A model generated the notes under the pieces. That model was not told where the DNA came from and did no database searches. It saw nothing but the letters and a program-made list of their open reading frames with translations. Below are positions 46,026 to 54,618 of a stretch of 64,000 bases of DNA, one piece after another. The number at the start of each line of letters is the position of its first letter. The stretch's first letter is position 1. The stretch is from Eutrophomonas brisbanensis (GTDB lineage Bacteria > Pseudomonadota > Gammaproteobacteria > Burkholderiales > Eutrophovitaceae), in the NCBI GenBank assembly GCA_038141705.1, contig JAYQIQ010000004.1, positions 1,616,474-1,680,473 of the forward strand, given 5' to 3'. A program made the translations under genes and the position numbers.

Positions 46026-46177
46026 TTGCAACCTGTCATAGAAGTTTCAATTTAGTAAATAGTCGTTCTATTTTTCCGCGCCTTTCCGCTTCCGTTAGCA
46101 ACTTGCTGATGGGTTTCAGGCGGCTTCTCGCCCACAATTTCTACCTTGTATCGTTGAACCTCAATGATTGGTACCCA

Positions 46178-46393
46178 ATGCACGAAATCAACCGCCGCCC
46201 GCCAGAATCCATGACCGTTGCAGAGCGCATGGACGAGGTATCTGCCCTGCTGGCAAGGGGTATGTCCCGCCTCTGGGAAAAGCCTGCTCCGAAGTCAGAA
46301 AATAGGGTCTCAAAGAGTCATTTAGGACTTGGCTATTCCGGTAACCAGAGCGTTCATACGGACCCGACAAACACCGTCACGGAGTCCAAATGA
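46178..46393 (+). CDS. Small element protein upstream of DUF2924
   Basis: A 71-residue product starting MHEINRRPPESMTVAERMDE and continuing VSALLARGMSRLWEKPAP. The N-terminal TVAERMDEVSALLARGMSRL motif is common in small ORFs that precede DUF2924-recombinase pairs. The stop overlaps the DUF2924 ATG (ATGA). The frame opens upstream to 46103, but this ATG gives the expected N-terminus. Function unknown. Confidence 0.7.
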   Translation: MHEINRRPPESMTVAERMDEVSALLARGMSRLWEKPAPKSENRVSKSHLGLGYSGNQSVHTDPTNTVTESK

Positions 46394-46887
46394 CCACTGC
46401 TTCATCGCCCTATGCCACGCCACTCTCTGTATTGGCCCAAATCGCCGGATTGCCCGATCTACCGATGGCCGACATCCGGTCCCTCTGGAAAAGCTTGTTT
46501 GGCAGCGATACCCCGACGCACAACCGACAGTTTCTTGAACGACGCATCGCTTACCGGCTGCAAGAAATTGAATTCCGCAAAGTTGATCGTGCGCTTATGG
46601 ATCGGAATAAGCGCCGTATTCAGCAAATCATCGATTCGGGGCAAAACAAAAAACGCGACCGGGATATACGCCTGATGGCCGGTACGGTTTTCACCCGCGA
46701 GTATCAGGGTAAGGAATATCGGATCATGGTCACGGTCGATGGCCAGTATGAATTCGAGGGACGTCCTTATCGAAGCCTCTCGCGCATCGCCAAAGAAATC
46801 ACCGGTACGGCATGGTCAGGGCCAGTGTTCTTTGGATTGAAATCCTCTACAGCACCCAAGCATTTGGTGAAGAAAGGGGTGCGGTAA
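46390..46887 (+). CDS. DUF2924 domain protein
   Basis: The 165-residue protein has the DUF2924 pattern: LPMADIRSLWKSLFGSDTPT, NRQFLERRIAYRLQEIEF, then LMAGTVFTREYQGKEYRIMV and the C-terminal YEFEGRPYRSLSRIAKEITG, TAWSGPVFFGL. Proteins of this family accompany large serine recombinases in prophages and islands, and probably help DNA binding or directionality. It overlaps its neighbours on both sides (ATGA, TAATG). Confidence 0.88.
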   Translation: MTTASSPYATPLSVLAQIAGLPDLPMADIRSLWKSLFGSDTPTHNRQFLERRIAYRLQEIEFRKVDRALMDRNKRRIQQIIDSGQNKKRDRDIRLMAGTVFTREYQGKEYRIMVTVDGQYEFEGRPYRSLSRIAKEITGTAWSGPVFFGLKSSTAPKHLVKKGVR

Positions 46888-48245
46888 TGAGCGAGGTTCT
46901 CAAGCGACGCCAGCGTTGCGCTGTCTACTGCCGTGTGTCGAGTGATGAGCGATTGGATCAGACATTCAATTCGATTGATGCGCAGAAGGAAGCAGGCCAC
47001 GCCTACATTGCTAGTCAGCGTAACGAAGGCTGGATTCCAGTCGCTGATGATTACGATGATGGCGGCTTCTCTGGCGGTAACATGGAACGACCTGGCCTGC
47101 GGCGGTTATTGGCTGATATCGAAGACGGTCGTATCGATATCGTTGTTGTCTACAAGATCGACCGCATGACTCGTAGCTTGGCGGACTTTTCAAAAATGGT
47201 CGAAGTGTTCGAGCGAATCGGGGTGTCATTCGTGTCGGTGACGCAGCAGTTTAATACCACCACATCGATGGGGCGGCTGATGCTGAATGTCTTGCTGTCC
47301 TTTGCACAGTTCGAACGTGAAGTCACCGGCGAGCGGATTCGCGACAAGATCACCGCCTCCAAACGAAAGGGTATGTGGATGGGCGGTATCCCACCACTTG
47401 GCTATGACGTGAAAGATCGCCGGCTGATTCCGAATGAGCGCGAAGCCCGGGTGATACAACACATCTTCAAGCGGTTCGTAGAGCTCGGCTCCAGTACCAA
47501 GCTAGTGAAAGAATTGCGCTTGGATGGCGTCACATCCAAAGCCTGGACTACGCAAGATGGAAACGTCCGCGCGGGCAAGCTGATTGATAAAAGTCTGATC
47601 TATAAACTCTTGGGCAACCGAACTTACCTGGGTGAGTTGCGGCACAAGGACGAATGGTTCAAGGGCGAGCATCAGCCCTTGATCGAACCCAGCACTTGGA
47701 ACGCTGTGCAGTCGGTCTTGAAGATCAGTCCCCGCATGCGAGGCAATTACACGCGCGCGACTGTGCCGTTTCTGCTGAAGGGCATCGTGGAGGGTGCCGA
47801 TGGGCGCGCATTGACAGCTGCTTGGACACGCAAGGGGGCAGGCAAGTTGTACCGGTATTACATCCACACCCGAGAAAACAAGGAACACGCTGGCGCATCG
47901 GGTTTGCCACGGTTTCCTGCTATCGAATTGGAAGCCAATGTCGTGGCGCAACTGCGCCGTATCTTGTGCGCACCTGATCTCAAGACCCGGGTGGCTCAAT
48001 TGATGATTGCCAGGGACTCGCAGGTTGATGAAGCTAAGGTGTGCATCGCGATGCTGCAGATCGACAAGATATGGGATCAGCTTTTTCCGGTCGAACAAGA
48101 ACGCATTGTTCGTCTGCTGATCACCAAGGTGGTGGTCACGGCCCACAACATTGAGTTGCAATTTCGGCCGAATGGTATCGAACGGTTGGCGGCGGAATTA
48201 AGACTCCCCGTTGTCGAGGAAGATTCTGCAGAGGTGGTGGCGTGA
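46887..48245 (+). CDS. Large serine recombinase (integrase)
   Basis: The 452-residue protein begins with a resolvase domain: CAVYCRVSSDERLDQTFNSI with nucleophile Ser18, then VVVYKIDRMTRSLADFSKMV and FAQFEREVTGERIRDKI. A Recombinase domain (GMWMGGIPPLGYDVKDRRLI, YLGELRHKDEWFKGEHQPLI) and a C-terminal part follow. The zinc-ribbon Cys residues of many large serine recombinases are not evident (LLKGIVEGADGRALTAAWTR in their place). It is the likely integrase that placed the element in thiC. The start at 46887 overlaps DUF2924. Confidence 0.94.
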   Translation: MSEVLKRRQRCAVYCRVSSDERLDQTFNSIDAQKEAGHAYIASQRNEGWIPVADDYDDGGFSGGNMERPGLRRLLADIEDGRIDIVVVYKIDRMTRSLADFSKMVEVFERIGVSFVSVTQQFNTTTSMGRLMLNVLLSFAQFEREVTGERIRDKITASKRKGMWMGGIPPLGYDVKDRRLIPNEREARVIQHIFKRFVELGSSTKLVKELRLDGVTSKAWTTQDGNVRAGKLIDKSLIYKLLGNRTYLGELRHKDEWFKGEHQPLIEPSTWNAVQSVLKISPRMRGNYTRATVPFLLKGIVEGADGRALTAAWTRKGAGKLYRYYIHTRENKEHAGASGLPRFPAIELEANVVAQLRRILCAPDLKTRVAQLMIARDSQVDEAKVCIAMLQIDKIWDQLFPVEQERIVRLLITKVVVTAHNIELQFRPNGIERLAAELRLPVVEEDSAEVVA

Positions 48246-48676
48246 ACGAAATTAAGATTAAAGTCGCCGGCGAAGCGGATGTGGTGGTGGCCAGCGATGG
48301 CAGCTTGAATGTGACTTTCCCGATCAAGATCACGCGCCGGGGGCGACGCAAGGCGGTAATGATGCCGGATGGTACGGACTTTCATCCTCGCGATTGGGAT
48401 GGTGAGCCAACGCCAATACAAATGGCATTGGCCAGAGGTCACCGATGGTTGGCCATGCTGGAATCCGGACAGGTAAAGAACCTCACGGAGATTGCGACGC
48501 TGGAGGGAGTCGATAACAGCTATGTCAGCCGGATGGTCAACTTGACTTCGCTGGCCCCCGATATTGTCGCTGCCATCTTGGACGACACGCTTCCAAATTA
48601 CATCACGTTATTTGACTTGGCTGTTGATCCGCCTACGCTGTGGGAGCTGCAATGGAAACGGGCTTGGTTAGGCTAA
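48242..48676 (+). CDS. HTH-containing partner of the recombinase
   Basis: A 144-residue product with a GTG start overlapping the recombinase stop (GTGA). The N-terminal part is beta-rich (VKVAGEADVVV-like, NVTFPIKITRRGRRKAVMMP); the C-terminal half has a helix-turn-helix, NLTEIATLEGVDNSYVSRMV, followed by LTSLAPDIVAAILDDTLP, reminiscent of the ParB/KorB-type DNA-binding region. Found as a fixed partner in such elements; perhaps a directionality factor. Confidence 0.7.
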   Translation: MNEIKIKVAGEADVVVASDGSLNVTFPIKITRRGRRKAVMMPDGTDFHPRDWDGEPTPIQMALARGHRWLAMLESGQVKNLTEIATLEGVDNSYVSRMVNLTSLAPDIVAAILDDTLPNYITLFDLAVDPPTLWELQWKRAWLG

Positions 48677-48831
48677 GATTGCTACAAAGAGATACTGATG
48701 GAGTCAAACTCCAATGCTTGATCAGTCGTTCAGGTTTGCAACATAATTGACTTCGGTTAACAAAGAGCAATCTCAAAAAAATCTTTACTCTCAGTAACCA
48801 TGATCGATTTCGAAATGGAGAGTGATTCAGA

Positions 48832-50526
48832 TCAGCTATTTAGAAAAGCGGTGTGCATCTTCTGAAGCAATGGCTCGACAACTGACTCAACGGCAGTCCA
48901 TTCTTCGTCAATTAGAAGCGAATATTGTTTGTTAAGAATGATCTCGTTGTCAAAGACAAAATCAGACGAGGACTCTAGGCCAACAATTAGTTGCATATTT
49001 TCCGGTAGCTCATTAGCAATAAATTTCAGAATAGTTGGGAGGTTGATATCGTCCTGCCCCTGCTGATTGGGCGAATCAACTACAACTGGTACGCTGTACG
49101 CTCCAAGACTGCTATTGCATGTGCGCCACAACGCTGCGTAATAGGCCAATATTGAACGTGGACCTCCGCTACCAGAGAGATCGGGGCGGCTCGTGAGTCG
49201 AATTTTGGCCGTGTTTACGCTGGGCAGCGCCAAAGAATTTCTGCTTGTCGCATAGTAATCTCGGAATGCATCAAGAATAGTTTTAGATCTTTTTTTGCTT
49301 CGGAGTTCTTTCATTCGCTCATCCAAACTATCGACTATCCCAAGGCCCTTGTCGATTTCAGCTTGAAGTTCTTTACGCTCAACCTCGAAGGCGGCAAAAG
49401 CGCTTTCTGCTCCCATACTGTCGACAATATCCTTGAACTTGAGGTCACCTTTTCGAGTATCCAGAACCTTGGAAATCCTCAAGTAGTTCTCGTTAAGCGC
49501 ACCTAGTGCAGCTGTTGTAACTACATATCGGCGCCTTACCTCGTCAGCATCTGTGCGAAGTCGCGCAACTAAGTCTCTGAGCACTCGGGCATCTTCTGCA
49601 TACGATAAAACATCAAGAAAAGACTTTGAATGTTCAGCGTTGCATACCGGGCAAACCAATGGTTCATCCGGTTCTGCTCGCAAATAGGTTGAGTCCCGGT
49701 TATAGGAAGCCAGTGCTTCCTCAGCCAACCGAATTTGTTGATGCAAACTGCTTAGTAAGTCTTGCTCGCTCAGAGCTGAACTTCGCAAAATTTCTTGTTG
49801 CTTATTAAGGTCCGTGACTTCGTGGATGAGAAGTGCAATTTCATGTTCAAAGTTTTCAGGTTGTACTTTGGGACCGGATAGCGTAAGTGTGCGCCCAAAG
49901 CGCTCACGAGTGCGTTCCAGCAACTTGGCTTCACGCTTTTGCTCGTCAAGTTGTCGAGTTTCCTGATCACGTTCTGCTTTTGCACGGTAATACTCAGGTG
50001 GGCAGACACCGGTGAAATATTCGAGAATGGCGCCCCATGGAGCGCGAAACCTCTGCATTCCACGAAAAGTATTCCAGTCGGATTGCCAACTCCCATCTTG
50101 ATTAATGTAAAAGGGCAGAAAAAAACAGTCAGGGGCTGCCGGCTTAACTTCAGATTCTTTGTCAGAAAACACTAAATTGAATTCTGTAATCCTACAAAAA
50201 AGCGCTGACCAATCCGCAATATTTGTTGTCGTCGCAATTAACTCGTTATTCATGTTGAACAATGCACGACGACCATCTTGGTGCAAAGCGAAGTAGTGCT
50301 TCGTATCTACAGTGAACTCCACCAGCGATACAGAGTTTTCATCCCAGGATTCAAGCTTTCCTTCTGGTTTGGCTCCAAGGGTCTCAAACAGGCTCCGTAT
50401 TAGGCTCGTCTTGCCTGTGTGATTTCGCCCCAGAATTAGATTCCGGTGCGGATGGAAGTTGACATGTCTCGCTCGTTTGTCGCGGTGCGAGAGCAGCCAT
50501 ATGTTTTCGAAGCGAAAGATTTTCAT
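48832..50526 (-). CDS. SMC/Rad50-like ATPase (LmuB or DUF3732-like)
   Basis: The 564-residue protein has Walker A GRNHTGKTSLIRSLFETLG (33-40), a long coiled-coil region (about 178-430) split by a zinc-hook motif with Cys292 and Cys295 in LVCPVCNAEH, a signature region SGSGGPRSILAYYAALW and a Walker B-like VPVVVDSPNQQGQDD. This is the plan of SMC-like ATPases in Lamassu/ABC-3C defence systems; the DSPNQQ form suggests DUF3732. It lies 33 bases downstream of the nuclease gene, with which it should form one operon. GC content is clearly lower than its neighbours. Confidence 0.78.
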   Translation of the reverse strand: MKIFRFENIWLLSHRDKRARHVNFHPHRNLILGRNHTGKTSLIRSLFETLGAKPEGKLESWDENSVSLVEFTVDTKHYFALHQDGRRALFNMNNELIATTTNIADWSALFCRITEFNLVFSDKESEVKPAAPDCFFLPFYINQDGSWQSDWNTFRGMQRFRAPWGAILEYFTGVCPPEYYRAKAERDQETRQLDEQKREAKLLERTRERFGRTLTLSGPKVQPENFEHEIALLIHEVTDLNKQQEILRSSALSEQDLLSSLHQQIRLAEEALASYNRDSTYLRAEPDEPLVCPVCNAEHSKSFLDVLSYAEDARVLRDLVARLRTDADEVRRRYVVTTAALGALNENYLRISKVLDTRKGDLKFKDIVDSMGAESAFAAFEVERKELQAEIDKGLGIVDSLDERMKELRSKKRSKTILDAFRDYYATSRNSLALPSVNTAKIRLTSRPDLSGSGGPRSILAYYAALWRTCNSSLGAYSVPVVVDSPNQQGQDDINLPTILKFIANELPENMQLIVGLESSSDFVFDNEIILNKQYSLLIDEEWTAVESVVEPLLQKMHTAFLNS

Positions 50527-50559
50527 AGTTTTTTGTTCTCAAACTCCGTACCAAGAGTC

Positions 50560-51701
50560 TTAAGTCTGGTCCACGCATGATTTGATTGCCCTCAGCGCTA
50601 GGCGCGCCATTAATTCCGCATCCCTAAAGCCAGTGAATTTAGATTTTAGTGCTGCAAGACCAGCTTCGAAGAAAGGAAGGAGCTTCGAGCCTGGAGGCTT
50701 GATCTTAATCCATTGGTCGCAAAATTCATCTATTGCTTGTATTGCTGGTGTCGAACTGGTTAATAATTTTTCACTAAAAATTCGAGCAGCATTACTACGA
50801 ATTCCTGTCGCAAGCATAAAGTCTACGCCCTCAGTCTGCAATTGTTGCAACCAACCATCTAGGTGTGCCAAATAGTCGGGTGTCGTTTCCAGTGCGCTTA
50901 AGGCTGCGACAAAGTCGCTTCTCGTAAAGCCACGCTCTTTGACTAATTCTTCAAAAGACGCACATACGTCGGTATGTCTTCCAAGCGGGGAAACATGAAT
51001 CACCAGAGATTCTACGAATGACGCAGCTTGGCCAGCATGCCCTGGGCTTCGTTTCTTGAGGAAGTCTAAGGCAACGTGAATTACATAACTATTGGGAGAG
51101 TCTGGGTGAAGGGGAACTTTTTTTAGATTCAGTCGTTTAAGGTCCGGAGGCTGCGCTTCAGTTCCGCACAAAAGCTTTAATGCTTCTGTGAGTTGCGCTA
51201 CATGTTGAGGAGCAAGCTCAGCTAGCGTGCAAGGCGTCGAGGTAGCAGCATTTCCGCCAGTAGCTAATGGAAGATCGAAACCTGCATTTGAGATGAAATG
51301 TCCTTCAACGGGTAAGTTAGGAAATGCTTCGAGACTTAGATAGAGTTTACCTATGGGGCTATCTTTGACTTTTGTTTTTATCGGAGGTGTCGGTTTGGTT
51401 TTACTAGCTTTGGGGACACTGGTCCCACTTAGATTATTCAATGACCATTCATTCCGATCCTTCTTCTTGATCTGGTAAATCTGAGCACATGTGGGTGTGA
51501 ATGCTGAATCAAGCTCCGCAACATCCTGTATTGACTCGAAGAGAAGGAGAAAGTCTTTCGCGCCGGATTCCTCAAGTTCGAGCATGCGAAGCACAGACCA
51601 CCAACGTTGGAAATCAACTCCCTTAGCTCCATGTCCGCCGCCCGACTCACTAAGTCCAGGGTTATTAGCTACATGCAGTATTTGGGCTGCCCCACTTAAT
51701 G
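50560..51701 (-). pseudogene. Cap4/DUF4297-like nuclease, 5' end removed by the IS4 element
   Basis: The frame is open from the IS edge at 51701 to 50560 (about 380 residues). The N-terminal region reads GGGHGAKGVDFQRWWSVLRM, then LLLFESIQDVAELDS and CAQIYQIKKKDRNEW. This fits the Cap4/DUF4297 dsDNA nuclease fold, with acidic residues in the FESIQDVAELD segment and the Q-x-K strand. No start codon exists between an in-frame stop inside the IS and Met at about 51594, so the product is probably lost. The C-terminal half is an unassigned helical domain. Such nucleases are the effectors (LmuA) of Lamassu-like systems. Confidence 0.7.
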
Positions 51702-53114
51702 CATCCCATTACACACAAGTCCCCCGCCACTAAACTGCACCCCGCTCAAAGTGAGCGCACAAGGAGACGCCAGTGCGATTGGCAGACGAGTTCAAAGCGA
51801 TAGAGCTGGGCGATCCTCGCCTGAACCGGCGCGCCGTGCTGCTGGCCGAGCGACTGGGGCAAAAGCCCTCGGCCAGTATCCCCAACGCCTGCCAAAGCTG
51901 GGCCGAGACGGCGGCGGCGTATCGGTTCCTGCGCAACCAAGAGGTTAGCTGGGACAAGGTTCTGGCGCCGCACTGGCAGGCCAGCCAGGTGCGCATGGCC
52001 CAGCACAAGGTGGTGCTGTGCATTCAGGACACCACCGAGCTCGACTACAACGGCCAGGCCATCGCGGGCCTGGGGCCGCTCAGCTTTGAGGCCCAGCGCG
52101 GGCTGTACCTGCACCCAACGTACGTTGTCAGCGCCGAGCGCGAGCCACTGGGCGTCTTCAACGCCTGGACCTGGGCGCGCCAATTCAAGGGCGAAGACGG
52201 CAAGCGATCCGGCCTGTGCGAGAGCAGCCGCTGGATCGAGAGCTACGAGCGCATTGCCGAGAGCGGCCAGCAGTTGCCCGATACGCGCCACGTGTGCATT
52301 GGCGACCGCGAGTCCGACATGCTGGAGTTGATGCTCAAGGCGCGTGATCTGGGCTACCCGGCCGACTATTTGGTGCGCAGCCAGCACAACCGGGTGCTGC
52401 CCGGGGGCGCCAAGCTGTGGGATCAGGTGATGGCACAAACGCCCATCGGACGCATCCGCTTCATGCTGCCCGCAGGGCGCGGGCGCAAGAGCCGCATGGT
52501 CGAGCAAGATATCCGGCTACAGCGCCTGAGCCTCAAAGACAAAAGCCAAGGGCACATTGAAGTGACCTGCCTGATCGCCTCGGAAGTGAGCGCCCCTGAG
52601 GGCACCAAGCCAGTGCAGTGGCGCCTGCTGAGCAACCGCGAGGCCAGCACGCTCGAGCAAGCCAGCGAGCTGATTGACTGGTACCGCGCGCGCTGGGAGA
52701 TTGAATTGTTCTTCCTGATTTTGAAGGAGGGCTGCCGGGTCGAGCGCTTGCAGCTGAGCGACAAGGACAGACTGGAATCAGCGCTGGCCATTTACATGGT
52801 GATTGCCTGGCGCATCAACCGCCTGATGCGCCTGGGGCGCACGGTGCCCGAACTGGATGCGGCTCTGGTGTTCGAGCCCGATGAGTGGCGAGCGGCGTTC
52901 ATCTTGAACAAAAAGCCGGTGCCTAAAAAGATGCCGACCCTGAACGAAGTGATCCGCCTGATCGCCCAGCGCGGTGGCTTTCTGGCAAGAAAGGGAGATG
53001 GTGAACCCGGTGCCAAGACGCTGTGGCTGGGATTGCAGGAGATAGCCATCTTTGTGGAAGGTGCCCGCTACGCCAGAGAGTTCAGTGAAGTGGGGACTTG
53101 TGTATAATGGGATG
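51702..53114 (+). mobile_element. Complete IS4-family insertion sequence
   Basis: The element is about 1,413 bases. The left end CATCCCATTACACACAAG continues into TCCCC; the right end is its inverse with a single mismatch in 23 positions (51702-51724 and 53092-53114). One transposase gene fills it. No target duplication is seen (left flank CCACTTAATG, right flank GGTCTTAGC), which suggests a rearrangement or join after insertion. Confidence 0.93.
51773..53107 (+). CDS. IS4-family transposase (IS50-like)
   Basis: The 444-residue DDE transposase is Tn5/IS50-like: MRLADEFKAIELGDPRLNRR, LGQKPSASIPNACQSWAETA, AAYRFLRNQEVSW, first Asp in CIQDTTELDYNGQ, second in CIGDRESDMLEL and the YREK-like DWYRARWEIELFFLILKEG. 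The start is GTG with AAGGAGAC upstream. The stop reaches into the right inverted repeat. Confidence 0.95.
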   Translation: MRLADEFKAIELGDPRLNRRAVLLAERLGQKPSASIPNACQSWAETAAAYRFLRNQEVSWDKVLAPHWQASQVRMAQHKVVLCIQDTTELDYNGQAIAGLGPLSFEAQRGLYLHPTYVVSAEREPLGVFNAWTWARQFKGEDGKRSGLCESSRWIESYERIAESGQQLPDTRHVCIGDRESDMLELMLKARDLGYPADYLVRSQHNRVLPGGAKLWDQVMAQTPIGRIRFMLPAGRGRKSRMVEQDIRLQRLSLKDKSQGHIEVTCLIASEVSAPEGTKPVQWRLLSNREASTLEQASELIDWYRARWEIELFFLILKEGCRVERLQLSDKDRLESALAIYMVIAWRINRLMRLGRTVPELDAALVFEPDEWRAAFILNKKPVPKKMPTLNEVIRLIAQRGGFLARKGDGEPGAKTLWLGLQEIAIFVEGARYAREFSEVGTCV

Positions 53115-53230
53115 GGTCTTAGCAACCAAATTACGGGTTTTCCCTATGTATGCATCATATATATATGTCGCATACTACACATATATTTTATGTAAATGCA
53201 TGCAATCATGTAGACATTCAGGAGATGACC

Positions 53231-54023
53231 ATGGAACTTGTTCACAGCCCAATGGGGCTACGCCAGCGTAAATACCGGGAAATCTACCGCTCGCGCCTGA
53301 GCGGCTTCTACAACGGCTATTACCACGCCTTCCTGATTCTCGGGGTGGGTCTGTACGAGATCTATTTTGCGACGCGTCACATCAGCAATGTGTTGTGGTG
53401 GGAATGGCTTTTTGTGCCAGCGGTGTTTTTATTTGCCCAGTGGGTGGAGTACCTGTTTCATCGCTTCTTAGCACATCGGCCTTCGAAATCCCCGTTCTGG
53501 CGCCTGACCTATGTGCGTCACACCCCTGATGCATCACCAGTTCTTTACGGCGGAGGAGCCACGATTCGCCAGCCATAAGGACTGGCGTGTCACGATATTT
53601 CCGCCGTTCACCCTCGTGTTTTTCACGCTGACCACAATACCATTTGCCTTTCTGGCTGGGATAATCATTTCTGTGAATGTTGGCTGGCTCATCCTTGCAG
53701 CCGCCATTGGAAGCTATGTGTTCTATGAGCTACTGCATTTCCTGTGCCATGTGGACGATAATTGGTTTCTGCGCCACTGCCCCATCGTGAACACCGCTAG
53801 GCGGCATCACACCGCACACCACGATTCTTCCGTGATGATGGAATACAACATGAGCATTGTATTTCCGTTTTGGGACTGGGTCTACGGCACTTCCGACCTG
53901 GATCGTGGCCTGTTCGGACATTTGTTTAATGGTTACAGCACCAAGTATGTGAAGAAGGACCTTCGCAAAACCCGCAAGACGCCGGTCGAAACACCGATCG
54001 ACACCAAGCCTGATTTCCGGTGA
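53231..54023 (+). CDS. Sterol desaturase/fatty acid hydroxylase family protein, one-base frameshift
   Basis: A membrane di-iron oxygenase with His boxes EYLFHRFLAHRP, LMHHQFFT and FLCHVDDNWFLRHCPIVNT, ARRHHTAHHD. Membrane helices lie at YYHAFLILGVGLYEIYF, WLFVPAVFLFAQWVEY, FTLVFFTLTTIPFAFLAGII and LILAAAIGSYVFYELL. The frame changes near 53,530 (793 bases; 792 gives 263 residues). The ATG at 53231 follows AGGAGATG. First gene of a one-strand operon, only 116 bases right of the IS4 element, in very AT-rich DNA that could carry the promoter. Confidence 0.85.
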
Positions 54024-54067
54024 GGCGTCAATGTTTAACAAACTCTGAGAATTCTAGGAGATGAGCG

Positions 54068-54253
54068 ATGCCTGTGGACAAGAAAGTTATGTTCTCCGTG
54101 CTGCTTTTATGCGCAGGAGTACTGGGCTATTGGATCGAAGTAGCGATGGGTATGGAGCGCAACATTCCCTATCTCATTGTATTGGTTGTATTTCTGATGC
54201 TCGGCCTTTGGTCCATGTCGGCGGTGCAGAAAAAAGACGAGGGTAACAAATGA
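54068..54253 (+). CDS. Small two-helix membrane protein
   Basis: The 61-residue product MPVDKKVMFSVLLLCAGVLG... has two hydrophobic segments (about 8-24 and 33-50, IPYLIVLVVFLMLGLWSM) and a charged tail QKKDEGNK. AGGAGATGAG lies upstream. The stop overlaps the DUF6166 start (ATGA). Function unknown; probably a subunit or anchor for the hydroxylase. Confidence 0.7.
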   Translation: MPVDKKVMFSVLLLCAGVLGYWIEVAMGMERNIPYLIVLVVFLMLGLWSMSAVQKKDEGNK

Positions 54254-54594
54254 TCAAAATCGCACAGGAGCAGCCATCTGCGGGTATCTACAGCGGAGAG
54301 CGCACCATCGACGGTCTGGTGGTCATGTACAAAGGGGCTCCTCTGACGAAGCTGCTCGCGCTCGACGAGACGTCGAACGATGACTTCGAATGGGGCTATG
54401 AAGGTGACTCGCCGGCAAGACTGGCCCATGCTCTGCTGTTGCATCGTACTGGCGACCCCGCGGTGGCTGATGCCTTTTCCATTCGTCTGATGGTGCAGTT
54501 TGTCGCAAAATTAGACAACGAATGGGAGGTGCGGGAAGGCCAATTGGATCGTCTGATTGAAGAGATCCAGCAATCCACACCGGCATTGTCCTGA
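54250..54594 (+). CDS. DUF6166 family protein
   Basis: The 114-residue protein has the pattern IYSGERTIDGLVVMYKGAPL, DFEWGYEGDSPARLAHALLL and the C-terminal RLMVQFVAKLDNEWEV. The FEWGY-G-S-P-A-x-LA motif is diagnostic of DUF6166 (from memory). Function unknown. Coupled to the small membrane protein and 24 bases before the hydrolase. Confidence 0.75.
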   Translation: MIKIAQEQPSAGIYSGERTIDGLVVMYKGAPLTKLLALDETSNDDFEWGYEGDSPARLAHALLLHRTGDPAVADAFSIRLMVQFVAKLDNEWEVREGQLDRLIEEIQQSTPALS

Positions 54595-54618
54595 CGTTCG
54601 TGGAAGCGAGGAAACGAT

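Larger units (their letters stand above)
44398..51701. mobile_element. Serine-recombinase integrative element in thiC, right end not seen
   Basis: The left border lies within a few bases of 44,397, where thiC homology stops. The cargo runs: unknown gene, S24 repressor (leftward), then a small ORF, DUF2924, large serine recombinase and HTH protein (rightward, all overlapping), then an SMC-like ATPase and Cap4-like nuclease (leftward). The IS4 element at 51702 interrupts the last gene. The far thiC fragment is not present before the window ends, so the true right border is unknown. Confidence 0.7.
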
